From Osedax fenrisi (taxonomy: Eukaryota > Annelida > Polychaeta > Sabellida > Siboglinidae), in NCBI GenBank assembly GCA_964019155.1, contig OZ025241.1, positions 11,839,628 through 11,903,627 of the forward strand: DNA of 64,000 bases, read 5' to 3'. Under the pieces are notes generated by a model, which saw only the letters and a program-made list of their open reading frames with translations, searched no databases and had not been told where the DNA came from. Position 1 is the first letter of the stretch, and the number at the start of each line of letters is the position of its first letter. The translations under genes and the position numbers were made by a program. Shown here piece after piece: positions 40,366-53,536 of this stretch.

Positions 40366-40680
40366 TAAATATATGGTATGCGTGGGTGAGGTTATTCCTG
40401 ACCCCATCCGGCATGGATAGAATATTATTTTTAATCTCATCATGTTCGTTCTGTAAGCTCAATACGTCTAACGGCGCATAGACCCTGTCCAGACTTTACT
40501 TATAATCAGAAACTAATGTTTGATGTTGATCTATTATACACTTTGCAATTTATCGTTGATATATAGGATATCCATCCGCTCATGATATAGTGCCGCTATC
40601 ACCACATTATTATTAGCCTACCTGCGGAATTATTTACCAGGGAGTCGCGCTTGGGCAGACAATGACAGTCGTGAAATATT
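40366..40680 (-). other. Unclassified, less AT-rich block with a short open minus-strand frame
   Basis: After a TAA near 40498 the minus strand is open for about 45 codons to 40366 and includes RVYAPLDVLSLQNEHDEIKN and MPDGVRNNLTHAYHIFNP. Such a balanced composition is unusual here and could be a decayed coding piece or an exon. I do not recognise the protein, and there is no start codon or supporting neighbour. Confidence 0.25.
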
Positions 40681-40886
40681 AATGAGTATTTTTAACTAAC
40701 CCATCTTATATTAAGAATAATCAGTAGTAATACATATTAACCACATGTGGTTACTTTCCAAAGTGCACTTTCCCCATTTCCCACATATATGTAACTATTA
40801 GCCGGTAATTGTTAATTACCCATTTGTCATGTATAATAGATCATGAATAGATAAACATATACTACAATGGCTATTTTAATTAGTAT

Positions 40887-41143
40887 ACAACCCTTTAAAG
40901 GAGGTTTCAAACAAAAAATAACAGTCTGATTTATATAGCTTAATATCGGGCTATTCAAATTATTTATTAATTATTATTTAAAACATTGACCTGATATCGC
41001 GAAATTAAGTCGACTATACCATAAGTCGCTATTTAAACTTCCTGATATTATTATGCATAACCGTTCATACCGGAAATATGCGATTTTTATACTCTAGAGT
41101 ATCGGGTTGTTATTTTTCGTATGAAACCCTCTAAATAAGTTGT
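40887..41143. mobile_element. 257-bp inverted-repeat element (MITE-like)
   Basis: The left arm from 40887 (ACAACCCTTTAAAGGAGGTT, then TCAAACAAAAAATAACA) matches the reverse complement of the right arm ending at 41143 (ACAACTTATTTAGAGGGTTT, then CATACGAAAAATAACA). The arms are about 43 bp with around ten differences. No coding capacity. The target duplication is not certain. Confidence 0.6.
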
Positions 41144-41724
41144 TTATTTTATAATGGAAACATAAGGGTATTTCTGAATTTCGGACATTATACTTTGTCT
41201 AGTGTTTCCTATAGACAACATAGTGTTATTAACACATCAGTGAATTAATGATAAATGTATTAACCTAATTTTACATTATCCATTATATAGTAGAAATGGT
41301 ACAATAAATTGAGTAATTCGGGTTTATTAATCAAAACATAACAGTATTAAACATAACAATATTTGATTTATCATATACAAAACAATAATTAATATAATAT
41401 AATGTCTATGTATTAATACAAACATATTTTTAAATTATTAATCCAATATAAATACATATATTTATTATCTTACTAATAATATATTTTAAAATTAGCATCA
41501 GGAACATATAATATATATTGGATATCGCTACTTATATGTATTTTGATTACTGTAATTTTAATTTATTTAAAAATTAATACAGGTTTTTAAATCATTATTT
41601 TATATTATATTGTTATATTATCATAAAACTTAATATATCATGACATATTAAAATGAAATTTCTCTTTGATTATTTGTGTAGTATATATATATCCGAGTAA
41701 TTAATCTAATACTTTTAATTATGT

Positions 41725-41770
<46 letters not shown>

Positions 41771-41789
41771 ATGTTTAATTATATTTGTC

Positions 41790-41853
<64 letters not shown>

Positions 41854-42355
41854 CGTATTTGATATTATTTTATAATTAAAATAATACAATTTAAAATTAA
41901 ATAGTTAATTTATTATATTAATTATTATATTATTAATATATGTTAACTATTAAATTAAAAATTACTCTAGGTTGTACTTACTCTAAATACTTTAACATTG
42001 TTACTCTATAATATATCATTATCATATATCATTGTACAGTATATCAATATTATCCCTATATAGTATTATTAATCAATGTATATGTATCTATACAATTGTA
42101 TTATAATATAATATATAAATGTATATTTATTTAAAACTTTATGAATAATATATCCTCGATATGGAATTTATGTTGTTCAATTATGTCAAATTATACACTA
42201 ATATTCTATATATATATATATATAATTATTTTATATTCCCAAAATGAATATCATAACAAATTTAAAATAATTAATATAATGACACGTTTAGAAAATGAAC
42301 AAAGAGATGTAATATCCATGTATACTAATACAGGTTCTAATAATATGCAATATAT

Positions 42356-42406
<51 letters not shown>

Positions 42407-42690
42407 ATTCAAAATATGAATATACTTGTGTTTACATAATTAAATTGAATTGAAAGGATATTTATATATTAAATAGTGTATAGATGACCTCTCAAAATTA
42501 TACAAGTATACATAGAATTACATATAATAAAATATGCCAATACAATACTTATATTTAAAATAATAAAATAAAATAAAAAATAATATATACAACAAACCGG
42601 AAGTAAATAAATATATACATTAATAATTATAAACATATAAGTATCGTAGATTAAAACTTGAGATTCATTTTTAAATATATACATTGGATG
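41144..42690. other. AT-rich DNA with several (TA)n arrays
   Basis: Arrays at about 41730-41763, 41794-41848 and 42360-42400. Open frames here are tyrosine-isoleucine microsatellite translations. No gene seen. Confidence 0.75.
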
Positions 42691-42697
42691 TATTATA

Positions 42698-42994
42698 TTA
42701 TTTGGTGTACATCATAGAGGATTTAATTGTATTATATAACTTAGTACCAATATAACTAAGTGATCGAAAATAAATATTGATGGGACGGATAATATGGGTA
42801 GAGAGAAGATGAGAAACATGCATTCTAAGAGATGGAAGTGAGGATCGTTGTATTAAAGAAGCATACATTTGAAGAGAAGATTGACGATTGAAAAATATAT
42901 AGTACGCGTTAAGATGCTCAGATATACGGACACCATTGCGGTAAGTATTGTTATAAGGAATTAGATGCATTTTCTCGAATATGTAGGTTATCAT
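42698..42994 (-). pseudogene. LINE ORF2 C-terminal remnant, minus strand
   Basis: An open frame of 98 codons contains LRMHVSHLLSTHIIRPINIY followed by RSLSYIGTKLYNTI. This fits the last block of LINE ORF2 proteins (..R...K.SLSY.G...YN.L). The rest of the element is not recognisable. Tentative. Confidence 0.42.
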
Positions 42995-43773
42995 TTATAT
43001 ATTGATATAGAATTATTTATATAGAAGATAACGGAAGTTTGTGTGGATCTATATATATAGTAATCTATATGTTAGAGGACAATTGAATTAAGTATTGTTT
43101 CAGCACCCGTAAATGAATTTCGCATTTTTTAATTATAAAAATATAATAATTTGCAGATGTAGTGATAGCAGTAATATGAAATAAATGGTAGAATAATAAA
43201 TAATACCTACGTGGGAATAAGTAGGGGAATAAAATGAAGAAAGTAAGTTGGATATGGAAAAATATACAAATATATAGTTTTAGTGGCATTACATAGAAGA
43301 TTATTTTAAATAAGGCATTATTTAATGTCATTAGAATAATTGGAGAGGTGATTATTTAGATATGATGTTGACATTAGTGAATACATATATATATCTATAT
43401 TATCTGCATAGAAATGATGATATATATTAGTATACTTTTATATTATGGAAGTTATTGGATATAAATATATAGAAAAAGTTAATGTATTCGTAATTATTTC
43501 TAGGTAAATGATATTTTATAGCAGAAATGGAAGATAAATATGTATCTATGTTGACACATCTGCCACGATCATACATATATAAACTGAACTAGGATCGTGA
43601 AATGTATCTAATACTAAGTATATATAGATGGGATATGTATAATATTAAGGTGTATTGTAACTAAATATTTGGGTATGTAAAATATGACTATATAAATATT
43701 ATTGTAAACTATAGTTGACAGTAATTAATATTGTTTTGGTAGAAGTGATAATGATATTTAATAGTGTTGTTTC

Positions 43774-43818
<45 letters not shown>

Positions 43819-44116
43819 GATAATATAACTATATATTGTTATTTCATTATTAAAGTATTGCAATATATGTATTCAGCTTTATATTAATTATATATTCATG
43901 ATTTATATATTAAAAACATTATTATACGCAATAATAGTATAACAAATAAATATGTAATTATGTTTATTTATTTTAATAGTATTATATTTAAGTCAATAGT
44001 AACTATTATATTGTCCTAAATGTAAATAATAATCTTTCAGAATATCGACAAAGCAATGACATATCTGGTTTTATTAATATTCAAGAAATATTATTCATTT
44101 ATATATATATATATAA

Positions 44117-44148
<32 letters not shown>

Positions 44149-44339
44149 ATATTATTAATAATATTACTATATTATTTTTCTTTTCCTAAATTATTTTTCT
44201 TTTCTTAATTTATTTATTTTAATTAATATTCCTTATATTATTAATGCCCATATTTCCTTATATTTCATTTTCCAATATTAGTATATAATTATGTTGATAA
44301 AATACGATTATTATTCAATGTATTATAACTTAGGGCATG
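42995..44339. other. AT-rich DNA, partly purine-rich on the plus strand
   Basis: The plus-strand purine bias at 43020-43700 resembles the flanking minus-strand LINE relics, but I found no clear motif. (TA)n at about 43780-43814 and 44100-44145. Confidence 0.5.
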
Positions 44340-45000
44340 TAGATCCATTCGCTCGTATGGGAAGAAAATAATAATAATACTATTGAAATTTGATAATATT
44401 ACGTTGAAGATAAAACGAGACAAAATATTGAATATAACATTTATAAGTTGGATGACATAGTTATTAGATGTTGATATATACTACGAAGTAATAATTATAC
44501 ATATTGTGGAATATAATATACATATGGTAGGATGGAGAGAATTCCATAGAGTGGGACCGATATATTTAAAAGATATAGAATTTATGGAAGTTTTACTAGA
44601 TTTCCGGGATACGAGGAGAAGATAATTTTGGTAACGAAGATAAGGTAATATTGTATGTTTATAAATAAATCAGAGATATAGCTAGGGGTGAAATAATATA
44701 TAGATTTATGGATTATAGAAGGTACACATAATGATGGAGAATGGTAGACACATACGAGATGATTGATGTGTTGTTATAGTATAGTGATCCAGTAATATTA
44801 TGCAGTAAGTTGTACGTATTGAGAACGGATAATCCGATTTAGTGAAGCAGTAGTTTTAGAAGGAAGTATATTTAGTAGGGAAGTAGACAACGCGGGAGAG
44901 TAAAATATAATGTAATATACTTTTCTTAATGTTTCAGGAAAGTGAGATCTATATATGTTTAATACTGAAGATATCAAAGTTGGACGATTTTGGTATGGAT
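44340..45000 (-). mobile_element. Decayed LINE 3' region, minus strand
   Basis: On the minus strand near 44650-44525 the translation gives LPYLRYQNYLLLVSRKSSKT and then FKYIGPTLWNSLHP. The motif F..IGP..WNSL is a hallmark of LINE ORF2 C termini. The surrounding sequence is stop-ridden, and the extent is judged from the purine-rich composition of the plus strand. Confidence 0.45.
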
Positions 45001-45244
45001 GATATATAATTCATAAATATATATTATATTTGGTAGACATTCCTTTAATTATATTAACTATTAGGTAGACATGATTAATTGGTAGTCAATTTGGTGTCCA
45101 CCAAATATTTATAGCAATAATGTCACTTTTGGAATTAATTTGACATATAATAATGGTATATATATTTATATATTATTTATTAATAATATTGAAATCTATA
45201 GAATAAGTTAGTTTAAATAAAATTATAATACTACTCTATATATA

Positions 45245-45652
45245 TGTTATATAGTGATATTACGCAATATATAAGACCCAGCGAATATGCATACAATGCA
45301 CTAATCTGTCGATATAGCGTGGCGTATCACGCATCAGTGCGTCACGTAGAATCAACCAATTAGCGTCGTGCACCTATAACATAGAATGTTTAGTGCAGCG
45401 ACATCATTCAGTTGATATTCTGATAGTAACGTATAGGTATAGTTATATTCTAATTGTAACATTCAAATTGTATACACTATATGTACTACATTATTCGAAC
45501 CACATATACACGGTAAGGTTCATGTCATTAATGTAAACTACATGTATATTTATTATTACTATTTCTTTAGGTTTTTGGTTTAATAAAGTTGTTAAAGCAA
45601 TTCACGTTTTGTTTAATACAAAACGACAAAGAGGCATTCCGGCCTTACTACA
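45245..45652 (+). repeat. Solo LTR of the gypsy element at 1-3767
   Basis: 408 bp, the same length and the same TG...CA ends as the LTR at 3360-3767, with about five differences (for example A for G in the GTATAC(A/G)CTATATGTACT(A/G)CA stretch). TATA flanks both ends, consistent with a target duplication inside (TA)n. There is no internal region, so LTR-LTR recombination removed it. Confidence 0.95.
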
Positions 45653-46554
45653 TATATATATATATATTGGATCTATAATTATAACTATTTAGTAGATATA
45701 CCATTTAAATTAAATATACTGTATTATTGGATATATTTTGTTAGGGTGTTGATATATTTAGATATTAAATGGATCATATATATATATATATTACATACAC
45801 AAAAATAAATTTTACATTCATAATACATATATATTTTTAATTAATTAATTAATTTATTTATTTATTAATTTATATATTTAAAAATACTTTCACATTCGCG
45901 TAATTATAGATATCATTAAATATATAAGATATCATTACATATATAACATATATCAAAAAATAGTTAAGTTAGAGATAATGCATTATACAAAATATCCAAC
46001 AATACATATTGTATACTAAATGATAACTTATACATAATATATATTTCATGGTAGACATTATTTTTATATTTTTGTATTATTAATTATAAAAAAAAATATT
46101 AATATAATATATCATAATAAATTAATATGTTTCATTGTTATAATAATTTCACCTTCATTGTTATATTTTTAATCTGACTATGTATATAATATATATATAC
46201 ATAGTATATATATACTTTTAATCGCATATACTATCTATTTACAATTGAATTTATCAAATTACATACGATTTGCGATATACCTCTATCACGAAAATATGTA
46301 GGACAATTTTACATATTTGATATTCTATTCATAAGTTGATATATGTATATATTTAATATTGACTTAGCTGGTATTACATAACACACCATTATATAATTAC
46401 ATTTAAATTCTTAATTCATAAATATGTATTGATATATATCAATTAATAATATATCAGTTATCTTAAATAACATATCTACATATAATCGTGTTTTAAGAAT
46501 ATTAAGTGGATCTAAAAAAATAATTTCAAAAAAATAATACTATTATCATTAATG
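45653..46554. other. AT-rich noncoding DNA
   Basis: Nothing recognised apart from short (TA)n tracts. Confidence 0.65.
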
Positions 46555-46592
46555 ATATACGGTGTGAAGTAATATGTTTTCACACCGTATAT
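46555..46592. repeat. Perfect 14-bp hairpin
   Basis: ATATACGGTGTGAA (46555-46568) and TTCACACCGTATAT (46579-46592) are perfect complements around a 10-base loop. This is too long to expect by chance at a given site. It may be the collapsed ends of an inverted-repeat element. Confidence 0.6.
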
Positions 46593-46910
46593 AATGATTG
46601 ATTAATATGGGCGAAACGATGAGTGAACTATTTTGAATATTAAATATTTAATTCAATCCTTTATAAAGTAGCGCATGATTCCGAATAGTAGACGAACACA
46701 TTATTAATAACGTTATTATTTTTATTATATAATATATTTAAAAAGTACTAATTATATGATACGATTTATATTGTGCTTCAATACATATTACTATGTTTCT
46801 AATCTCAGGGAAGTTAAACATTTATAAGTTATATAATTACATACATAAGTTAAATACATTATTTTATATGAACACATATATAAATATAAATATGAATTGT
46901 TGTAGCAATT

Positions 46911-46962
<52 letters not shown>

Positions 46963-46965
<3 letters not shown>

Positions 46966-47413
46966 TCAACTCCCGATAAGTCGGACTCGCAAGGGACCGG
47001 GAAAAGTGTCCCACTTAGCGAGATGTCCGACTTATCCGAGATTCAGAATATCATGCAAATAAAAATGAGATACGCAGCGTGAGTTACAGGGTTACCGACA
47101 TATTGAATTATGCAACAATCAACAACATTAAAATGTTGTATTCAATAATATTACTTACTAAAATTATAATATTCATTATTTAAAGTAAATATTTCTGACA
47201 ATTTATAAAAAGTCCGACTTATCCAGTATAAAATCATATAAATGACAATAATATGTGTCCGACTTATAGAAAAGTCCGACTTATCCAATCCAACTTATCC
47301 GACTTATCCGATTCATTTAACATGGAACTAGATACAAATCCAATCAAACTACTAAATGTGTCCGACTTATCGAGAATTCCGACTTATGCGTAGTCCCACT
47401 TACCAAGAGTTGA

Positions 47414-47416
<3 letters not shown>
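46963..47416. mobile_element. Non-autonomous pogo/Tc1-mariner-like element, 454 bp
   Basis: The ends are inverted repeats: CAGTCAACTCCCGATAAGTC on the left and, reverse-complemented, CAGTCAACTCTTGGTAAGTG on the right. They start CAG like pogo-group ends and are bounded by TA on both sides (46961-46962, 47417-47418), the Tc1/mariner/pogo target. The interior carries about ten copies or near copies of TCCGACTTATC in both orientations, probably transposase-binding sites. No transposase frame. It sits in (TA)n arrays. Confidence 0.8.
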
Positions 47417-47465
<49 letters not shown>

Positions 47466-47662
47466 ATTTATGTCATGATTGATATAAATATTATTTTATA
47501 GGACAACATTTATTTTATAAATTTATTAACAATTATAAAACGTATATTATGTGTTCATGTGCTCTTATATGACACACATACATTATAAACTATAGGTTAA
47601 AATATTAATATTAATAATTGTATTTTCAGAAAATATGGATAATGGTAATATATATATATATA

Positions 47663-47701
<39 letters not shown>

Positions 47702-47702
47702 T
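47417..47702. repeat. (TA)n arrays and AT-rich spacer
   Basis: (TA)n at about 47417-47459 and 47648-47698; the second abuts the 5' end of LINE B. Confidence 0.85.
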
Positions 47703-47708
47703 TTAAAT

Positions 47709-49709
47709 TTTGATAGATACTGTCCAAAAATTAATAAAGCCTCCCACAAAAATAAACTCATTCCATGGAATACTCGAGATCTTAAAAAGGCTTGTAGAAA
47801 AAAACATATATTATATAAAAAATATAAAATATCTAAATCTGAAAATGACTTATTTATTTACAAAATTTTTAAAAATAATACAACATCTTTAGTTCGAGAA
47901 GCTAAGAAAAAGTATTATTCAAATCTGTTAAAAAATTGCTCTGATACAAAAAATACATGGAATGTACTAAATAATTTACTTAATGTTTAAAAAAAATTCA
48001 AACAACTACCTGACAATTTTAATGTAAATAATGTGAATATTGCTGATTCTAAACAAATTGCTAATGAATTTAATTCTTTTTTTAGAGACATTGGTTCTAA
48101 TTTAGATAATAATATAAATAATTGTAATGATGATGACTTTAAATTCTTTTTACCTGAACCTAATATACATAGTTTTTTTTTAACACCAGTAAGTTCAGAG
48201 GAAATTATTAAAGTATTAAATGAATTCAAACCAAAAAAATCAAGAGATCATTATGGCATATCCATGCAGTTACTTAAATGTATTTTTCCTGTATTGGTTT
48301 ATCCATTTGTTTTTCTTGTAAATTTATCTTTTGAATCAGGCGTTGTACCGGATTTCTTAAAATTATCAAATATTATCCCTTTACACAAAACTGGTGATGA
48401 TACATTTTTTAATAACTATCGTCCAATTTCTCTCACCTGTCAATTCGCAAAGATTTTAGAAAAAATATTTTATTCTCGCTTTTATAGTTTTTTATCATCT
48501 TTTAATATATTATCTCCTTCTCAATTTGGTTTTAGGAAAGGATACAGTACATCACATGCAATATTTAACCTCCAGTCACAAATCAGTACCTGTTTTAATA
48601 ATAACAATGTTGGCGCAATAATCTTTATTGATTTAAAAAAAGCATTTGACACAGTTAATCACAGAATATTACTTTTTAAATTAAAAAATATTGGAGTACG
48701 AGGCATTGCACTTAACTGGATAATGAGCTATTTAACAAATAGATATCAACAGTGTATATATAATGATATAATTTCAGATAAACTAAAAGTCATAACGGGT
48801 GTACCACAAGGCACCATCCTAGGACCCATTTTATTTTTAATTTATATTAATGATATTACAAAATCATCTTCTTTATGTAAGTTTACCATGTTCGCAGATG
48901 ATACTACTTTATATTTTGAAAATACATCAGCCGAATTACTTAATTATATTTGTCAAACTGAATTAAAAAATATTAATAAATGGTTAATATATAATAGGTT
49001 ATCATTAAATTTAAATAAAACTTGCTTTATGTCTATTAATTCAAGAACTATTATAAATATAAATTTAAATAACAGAAATATTGAAAGAGTTACATTTTAT
49101 AAATTTTTAGGCGTAATTATAGACGATATATTAAACTGGAAACAACATATCTTGTTTTTAAAATCAAAACTAAAAAAAATCATATGGATTACCAACATTA
49201 TTTCCAAATTTATAAATAAAAAAGCATTACTTCATATATATAATTCCATATTCTTGCCTCATATAAAGTATTGTAACATATTTTGGGGAAATACATATAA
49301 ATCTAATGTATCATGCATATATATTCTTCAAAAGCGAATGATAAGAATTATATGTAAAAAACATTTTTTACATCATACTAATGGACTATTTATTGATAAT
49401 TCTTTATTAAAAATAAATGAAATTACATATATAAGTACATGTGAATTTATGTTTAAAATTTTCAATGATCTTCATCCTGTTATAACAAATGCATTTTTTT
49501 CTGTAACTTCATCATCTCACAACACTAGGAGCATAAATAATTTCTCAATTATTAATTTCAAAAAAGAACTATGCAGAAGAACATTAATATACATTGGACC
49601 AATTACCTGGAATAAGCTTGATAATATTTTAAAAAATATTTCAAATTATAAATTATTCAGGAAACGTATGTATACACATTTGTTATCTTCTTACTCAGTA
49701 TACTTATAA
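47709..49709 (+). pseudogene. LINE B ORF2: reverse transcriptase and C-terminal domain
   Basis: The frame is continuous from 47709 to TAA 49707-49709 except for one TAA at 47988-47990. The part from 48033 (558 codons) is uninterrupted. Upstream residues (WNTRDLKKACRKKHILYKKY) are the linker between endonuclease and polymerase. In the 558-codon part: RPISL at 130-134, QFGFRKGYST at about 164-173, FIDLKKAFDTVNH with catalytic Asp200, GVPQGTILGPILF from 256, and FADDTTLYF with FADD at 287-290. The domain then ends with KFLGVIIDD, WGNTYKS and the WNKL block. The active site is complete, but the endonuclease and start are missing, so it cannot act alone. It belongs to the Jockey/CR1/L2 group. Confidence 0.93.
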
Positions 49710-50617
49710 TCTAAATCTCATTTTTCTAATTTTATATCTTTTATCATGTCTTTTATCTAATATTGTATTATATACTAAGATCCACATTTTATTCTTATTT
49801 TAATTTATTGACGTTTATGTAAAAATTAAAAAAAAATTAATACTTTTGAGTGTTTTACTTTACAATATTTTATTTCCCCGACATTAATAATATTATTTTA
49901 CTGAATTTTTGCATTTTATATTTGAATTTACTTTCATGTTTTCTTTCTTTTTAATTGACGTTTATATAAAAATAATAAAATTAAAAAAAACTGTTAGGTA
50001 TTTCTTTTTTCTTTAGTATTTTCTTTAGTATTTTTTATTTCCCTCCGACTAATAATATTATTTGACTTTATTTTTAATTACATAAACATTTTGTATTGAA
50101 TCTTTTTTCTTGTATACTTGATTATACTTCTTTGTTTTATTTCTCTTTATTGACACTTATATAAAAATTAGTAATTAAACTAACATTTCAGTTTGAACAA
50201 ATATTTTACATTCTTTACATTATTATAAAGTATTACATAAAAATTCCTAAAACTTATTTACTGAAAAAAAAAAAAAAAAATGTTACATACATTTCTTACC
50301 ACCTTTCTAGATATTCTTTTTGTTATGTTTTATTCAGTTTTATTTATTTTTACTTCATTTTACTTCATTTTTTTCTTATTTTATACTAATACATCTATAT
50401 TTTTGTTTATTGTATTATTTTATAGTACTTATTATTTATTTTAGTTATTTATTTATAAATAATTAAATGATGATTACATAATTTTATGGCAAGTTCAAAC
50501 AATTTATATTATTTTTCTATTTTATTCATTGTATTGTATCTATGTAAACAGGAAGTCATCTAATATTTTATAATATTTTATTTATTTAGTTTTTTTTTGA
50601 ACTTGCTTTAAGATTAA
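49710..50617 (+). other. LINE B 3' UTR
   Basis: T-rich noncoding tail. Loosely repeated segments (TTGACGTTTATRTAAAAAT near 49807, 49955 and 50151) suggest internal tandem copies of about 150-200 bp. A 17-base A run lies near 50264-50280. Confidence 0.7.
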
Positions 50618-50657
50618 GGGTAATTGTCTCAATAAGCTTTAGCTTCTACAAAAACCC
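50618..50657 (+). other. LINE B 3'-terminal stem-loop
   Basis: GGGT (50618-50621) pairs with ACCC (50654-50657). Inside, AAGCT (50634-50638) pairs with AGCTT (50641-50645). Against the copy at 16487-16500 (AAGCA/TGCTT), the last pair has changed on both sides, which keeps pairing. Confidence 0.65.
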
Positions 50658-50676
50658 TGGTGCAAACCTAAATCTG

Positions 50677-50709
<33 letters not shown>

Positions 50710-50915
50710 TATACTTAAGTTATTACAAATATAATTATAAATTTATAATTTATAAATGTAATATCTGACTTTACTCATTGTTAATATTACTAATTTAATT
50801 CTCTAATTAACAGTTCATTAAGAAAGCAAATTAAAGAATATATTGATTGGAATTTATTTTATAATAAATTGAATAATATAATTATATACATATTAATATT
50901 TAATCTATCACTTTA

Positions 50916-50971
<56 letters not shown>

Positions 50972-50981
50972 AACTTACTAA

Positions 50982-51097
50982 GCATATGGAATACCTGAAA
51001 AGTTCATAAATGCAATTATGATAGCTTATAAATATACTAAATCAATTGTGAGATCAGATGATAGCGATACGGAATGTATTACTATAACAGGAGGTGT
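50982..51097 (+). pseudogene. Fragment of another LINE reverse transcriptase
   Basis: The frame reads AYGIPEKFINAIMIAYKYTK, then SIVRSDDSDTECITITGGV. It matches the stretch before the GVLQGDTLAP motif in one LINE group (YGIP..IV.AI..LY..T...V.S.DGDT..F.I..GV). The next block is deleted, and LFIIP followed by a stop comes directly after. It abuts (TA)n on its left. Only about 40 codons are left. Confidence 0.6.
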
Positions 51098-51655
51098 GTT
51101 ATTTATTATTCCATAAAACTATCATTTTCTTGTGTAATTTAGTATCTGAAAATTTACATCCAAAAACGATATATAAATCACATAAAAACATGTTTTTAGT
51201 AACCTACTATATATTTTAAAAAGTAGAAAAATGTATATATACATTTTTATATAATATGAATATAGTAATATTTATTATAGTACATTGTTATATAGATACT
51301 ATTATATAGTATACACATCATTATATTTATAAATTATATATTATTTATAAATGTGATATATAATAAATAAGCTTATAAAAGTTAAGACATAATTATTAAC
51401 AATATTATGCTATAAAATTGCAGTCGCATATTACTCAGTGATAAATATGTTTACTCTAGGTGTGTATGCATTCGTTGCTCTAATGGAAAATCTATTTGAT
51501 ATTGTTTTATAATTTATATAGAAAATAAATTGATGGATATCGTTACAATAGATTATTATAAAAATAATATTTCAAATAGTTTCATAAGTTGATTTATAAA
51601 TAATAATTAAAAAAATATATATATATTATTAGATATATATATATATATATATATA
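51098..51655. other. AT-rich noncoding DNA
   Basis: Nothing recognised. (TA)n at about 51633-51655 leads into the LTR-like block. Confidence 0.65.
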
Positions 51656-52318
51656 TGTAATGTATTATACTTCGTGTGAGTGTATGTTCAAATGAGTTTA
51701 AAGTATTATATTAGATTAGTGGCGCAGTGTGGTATTAAGGCAGTATGATTGTGAGCATGACTGTTACATAACATATATATTATATAATATAGGTGCGAAG
51801 GATACTTGTCAGTGTTTATGAAATGTTTATATAACTATAATCACCACGTATCCCCTACCACGTATATAATGTCCCATCGAACGTATATCACGATCTTCAC
51901 CACGTATCCACCACAACGTAGACGTTACCCTATATCCTTTATCGGGTATTATGTAATGACCTAATTGTCCATCTATCGTATATCCTGATATTCACCACGT
52001 CCCCCCCGAATGTATATCCCCATCTGCCCCTTCTACCACAGCCACAAGACGAACCAGCACATTGACGCTGGGCTTCTGGATACTATAGATTCGACACCAT
52101 ATTATTATTATTGTTAAATTATATTATTAGAACGCCTTTTGTGGGTGTGGCGATAGACAGCCTAAATTTGGTTCTGAGGTCTTGTTGGCAGCACCGTGAT
52201 AGCGTACGGACGTATATGTTATCGAATCGCGTCTATACTCACGAGGCAGCCGAGATTCTTCTTGAATAAAACTGATATCAAACCACGAAACGTATTGACT
52301 TTCCTTTACTTCAGTACA
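51656..52318 (+). repeat. Probable solo LTR of a second LTR-element family, 663 bp
   Basis: It begins TGTAATGTATT right after (TA)n and ends TTCAGTACA right before (TA)n. AATAAA lies at 52266-52271, about 50 bp from the end, like the gypsy LTR poly(A) signal. Composition is much less AT-rich than the flanks. The interior has repeated CACGTAT(C) units (51840-51920) and a tRNA A-box-like TGGCGCAGTGTGG near 51720. There is no internal coding region and no second copy in the window. Orientation follows AATAAA. Confidence 0.5.
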
Positions 52319-52895
52319 TATATATATATATATATATATATTATGAATATTCCATTGTAATACATAATGCTCTGTTGTATAATCTGTATACTATACAACA
52401 AAAAGTGACTCAATTTAGATAATAGTTCTATTGTGACAGGTATTCTGAATAGACACATATTTTCCTATATCTACATTGTATTTTGAAAACATCTGGTACA
52501 TGTGATCTGATCAGTGTATACAATGTGACATGCACTAATAATATGTATCTTTCATATAAATGTCTATAATATAATTAAGATTTGTAAATATAGTATTACA
52601 AGAAAATTATATGAAGTAGGTACATATGTAATAAAATCCTTTAAAATGAATTGCAAAATGAAATAAATATCTGCCAATAGTTTAAAATAGGGTAGGCATA
52701 AAACATTGAATATTTGCAAGCTAGAATATAATAATACACAATATTGTGTATTATTAATATTATAATTATATATTGTATTTATAAGAATTTAATAATATAT
52801 ACTTAATAATGTATATACTTATTAATAATAATAATGAAAATTTATATTCAATTTAGTTTTAATAATTTTAAACTGATGCTTATACTTATATATAT

Positions 52896-52952
<57 letters not shown>

Positions 52953-53536
52953 CTAATATTTTATAAATAACATAGTTTATAAATATATAACATAATATTG
53001 TATAGGAATACATAAAATTAGTAATGTATTAATAATAATAGTAATGTATTACAAATTCAATTAATATTTGATTGTAAAAATACAATTATATGATTGATAT
53101 GATATAAACATTATCATGTTATATGAATATTATTGAATGGCTGATTTAATTATAATTTGGATATTTCTATAATTAAGATAAGCCCCTCATATCATTTTAT
53201 ACTATATATTCTATATGATTATTTGATATAGCTATAACATATATTGTAAAATAATACAACCATAACAAAGAAAATATGTATTAATATAATAGTGTCAGAT
53301 AATGTAATTAAAGTATTGGGCTATGGCTTGTATGTCAGTGCAGTTTAAGTAGATTTTAAAGAAACATATGTACTATGGTATATATGAGAAATGTTATGAA
53401 TCGTTATATACCTAGTGAGTTACTTTGATACTATCATCTAATATTAGAATAAATTAATGTATTATTGACATTGTCTCATAATGCAGAATTTCGTACAGGA
53501 ATAATGATTACTACTATAATAAATTAATGAAATAAT
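52319..53536. other. AT-rich noncoding DNA
   Basis: (TA)n at about 52318-52340 and 52883-52946. No gene or named repeat found. Confidence 0.65.

Larger units (their letters stand above)
47703..50709 (+). mobile_element. LINE family B, best copy, 5'-truncated
   Basis: It begins after (TA)n inside ORF2 between the endonuclease and the reverse transcriptase. It ends with a 3' UTR of about 1 kb, a terminal stem-loop and (TAA)n at about 50678-50709. The tail shares TGTAAACAGGAAGT and the CCTAAATCTGATAATAA end with the copies at 14909 and 27114. Confidence 0.92.

Noticed and set aside
42440..42456. AAATTGAATTGAAA as a LINE tail like that at 34460
   Set aside because: It is in the opposite orientation to the adjacent LINE remnant and short enough to be chance in AT-rich DNA.
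51715..51790. tRNA gene suggested by the A-box-like TGGCGCAGTGTGG
   Set aside because: There is no B box at the right distance and no cloverleaf. It lies in the LTR-like block.
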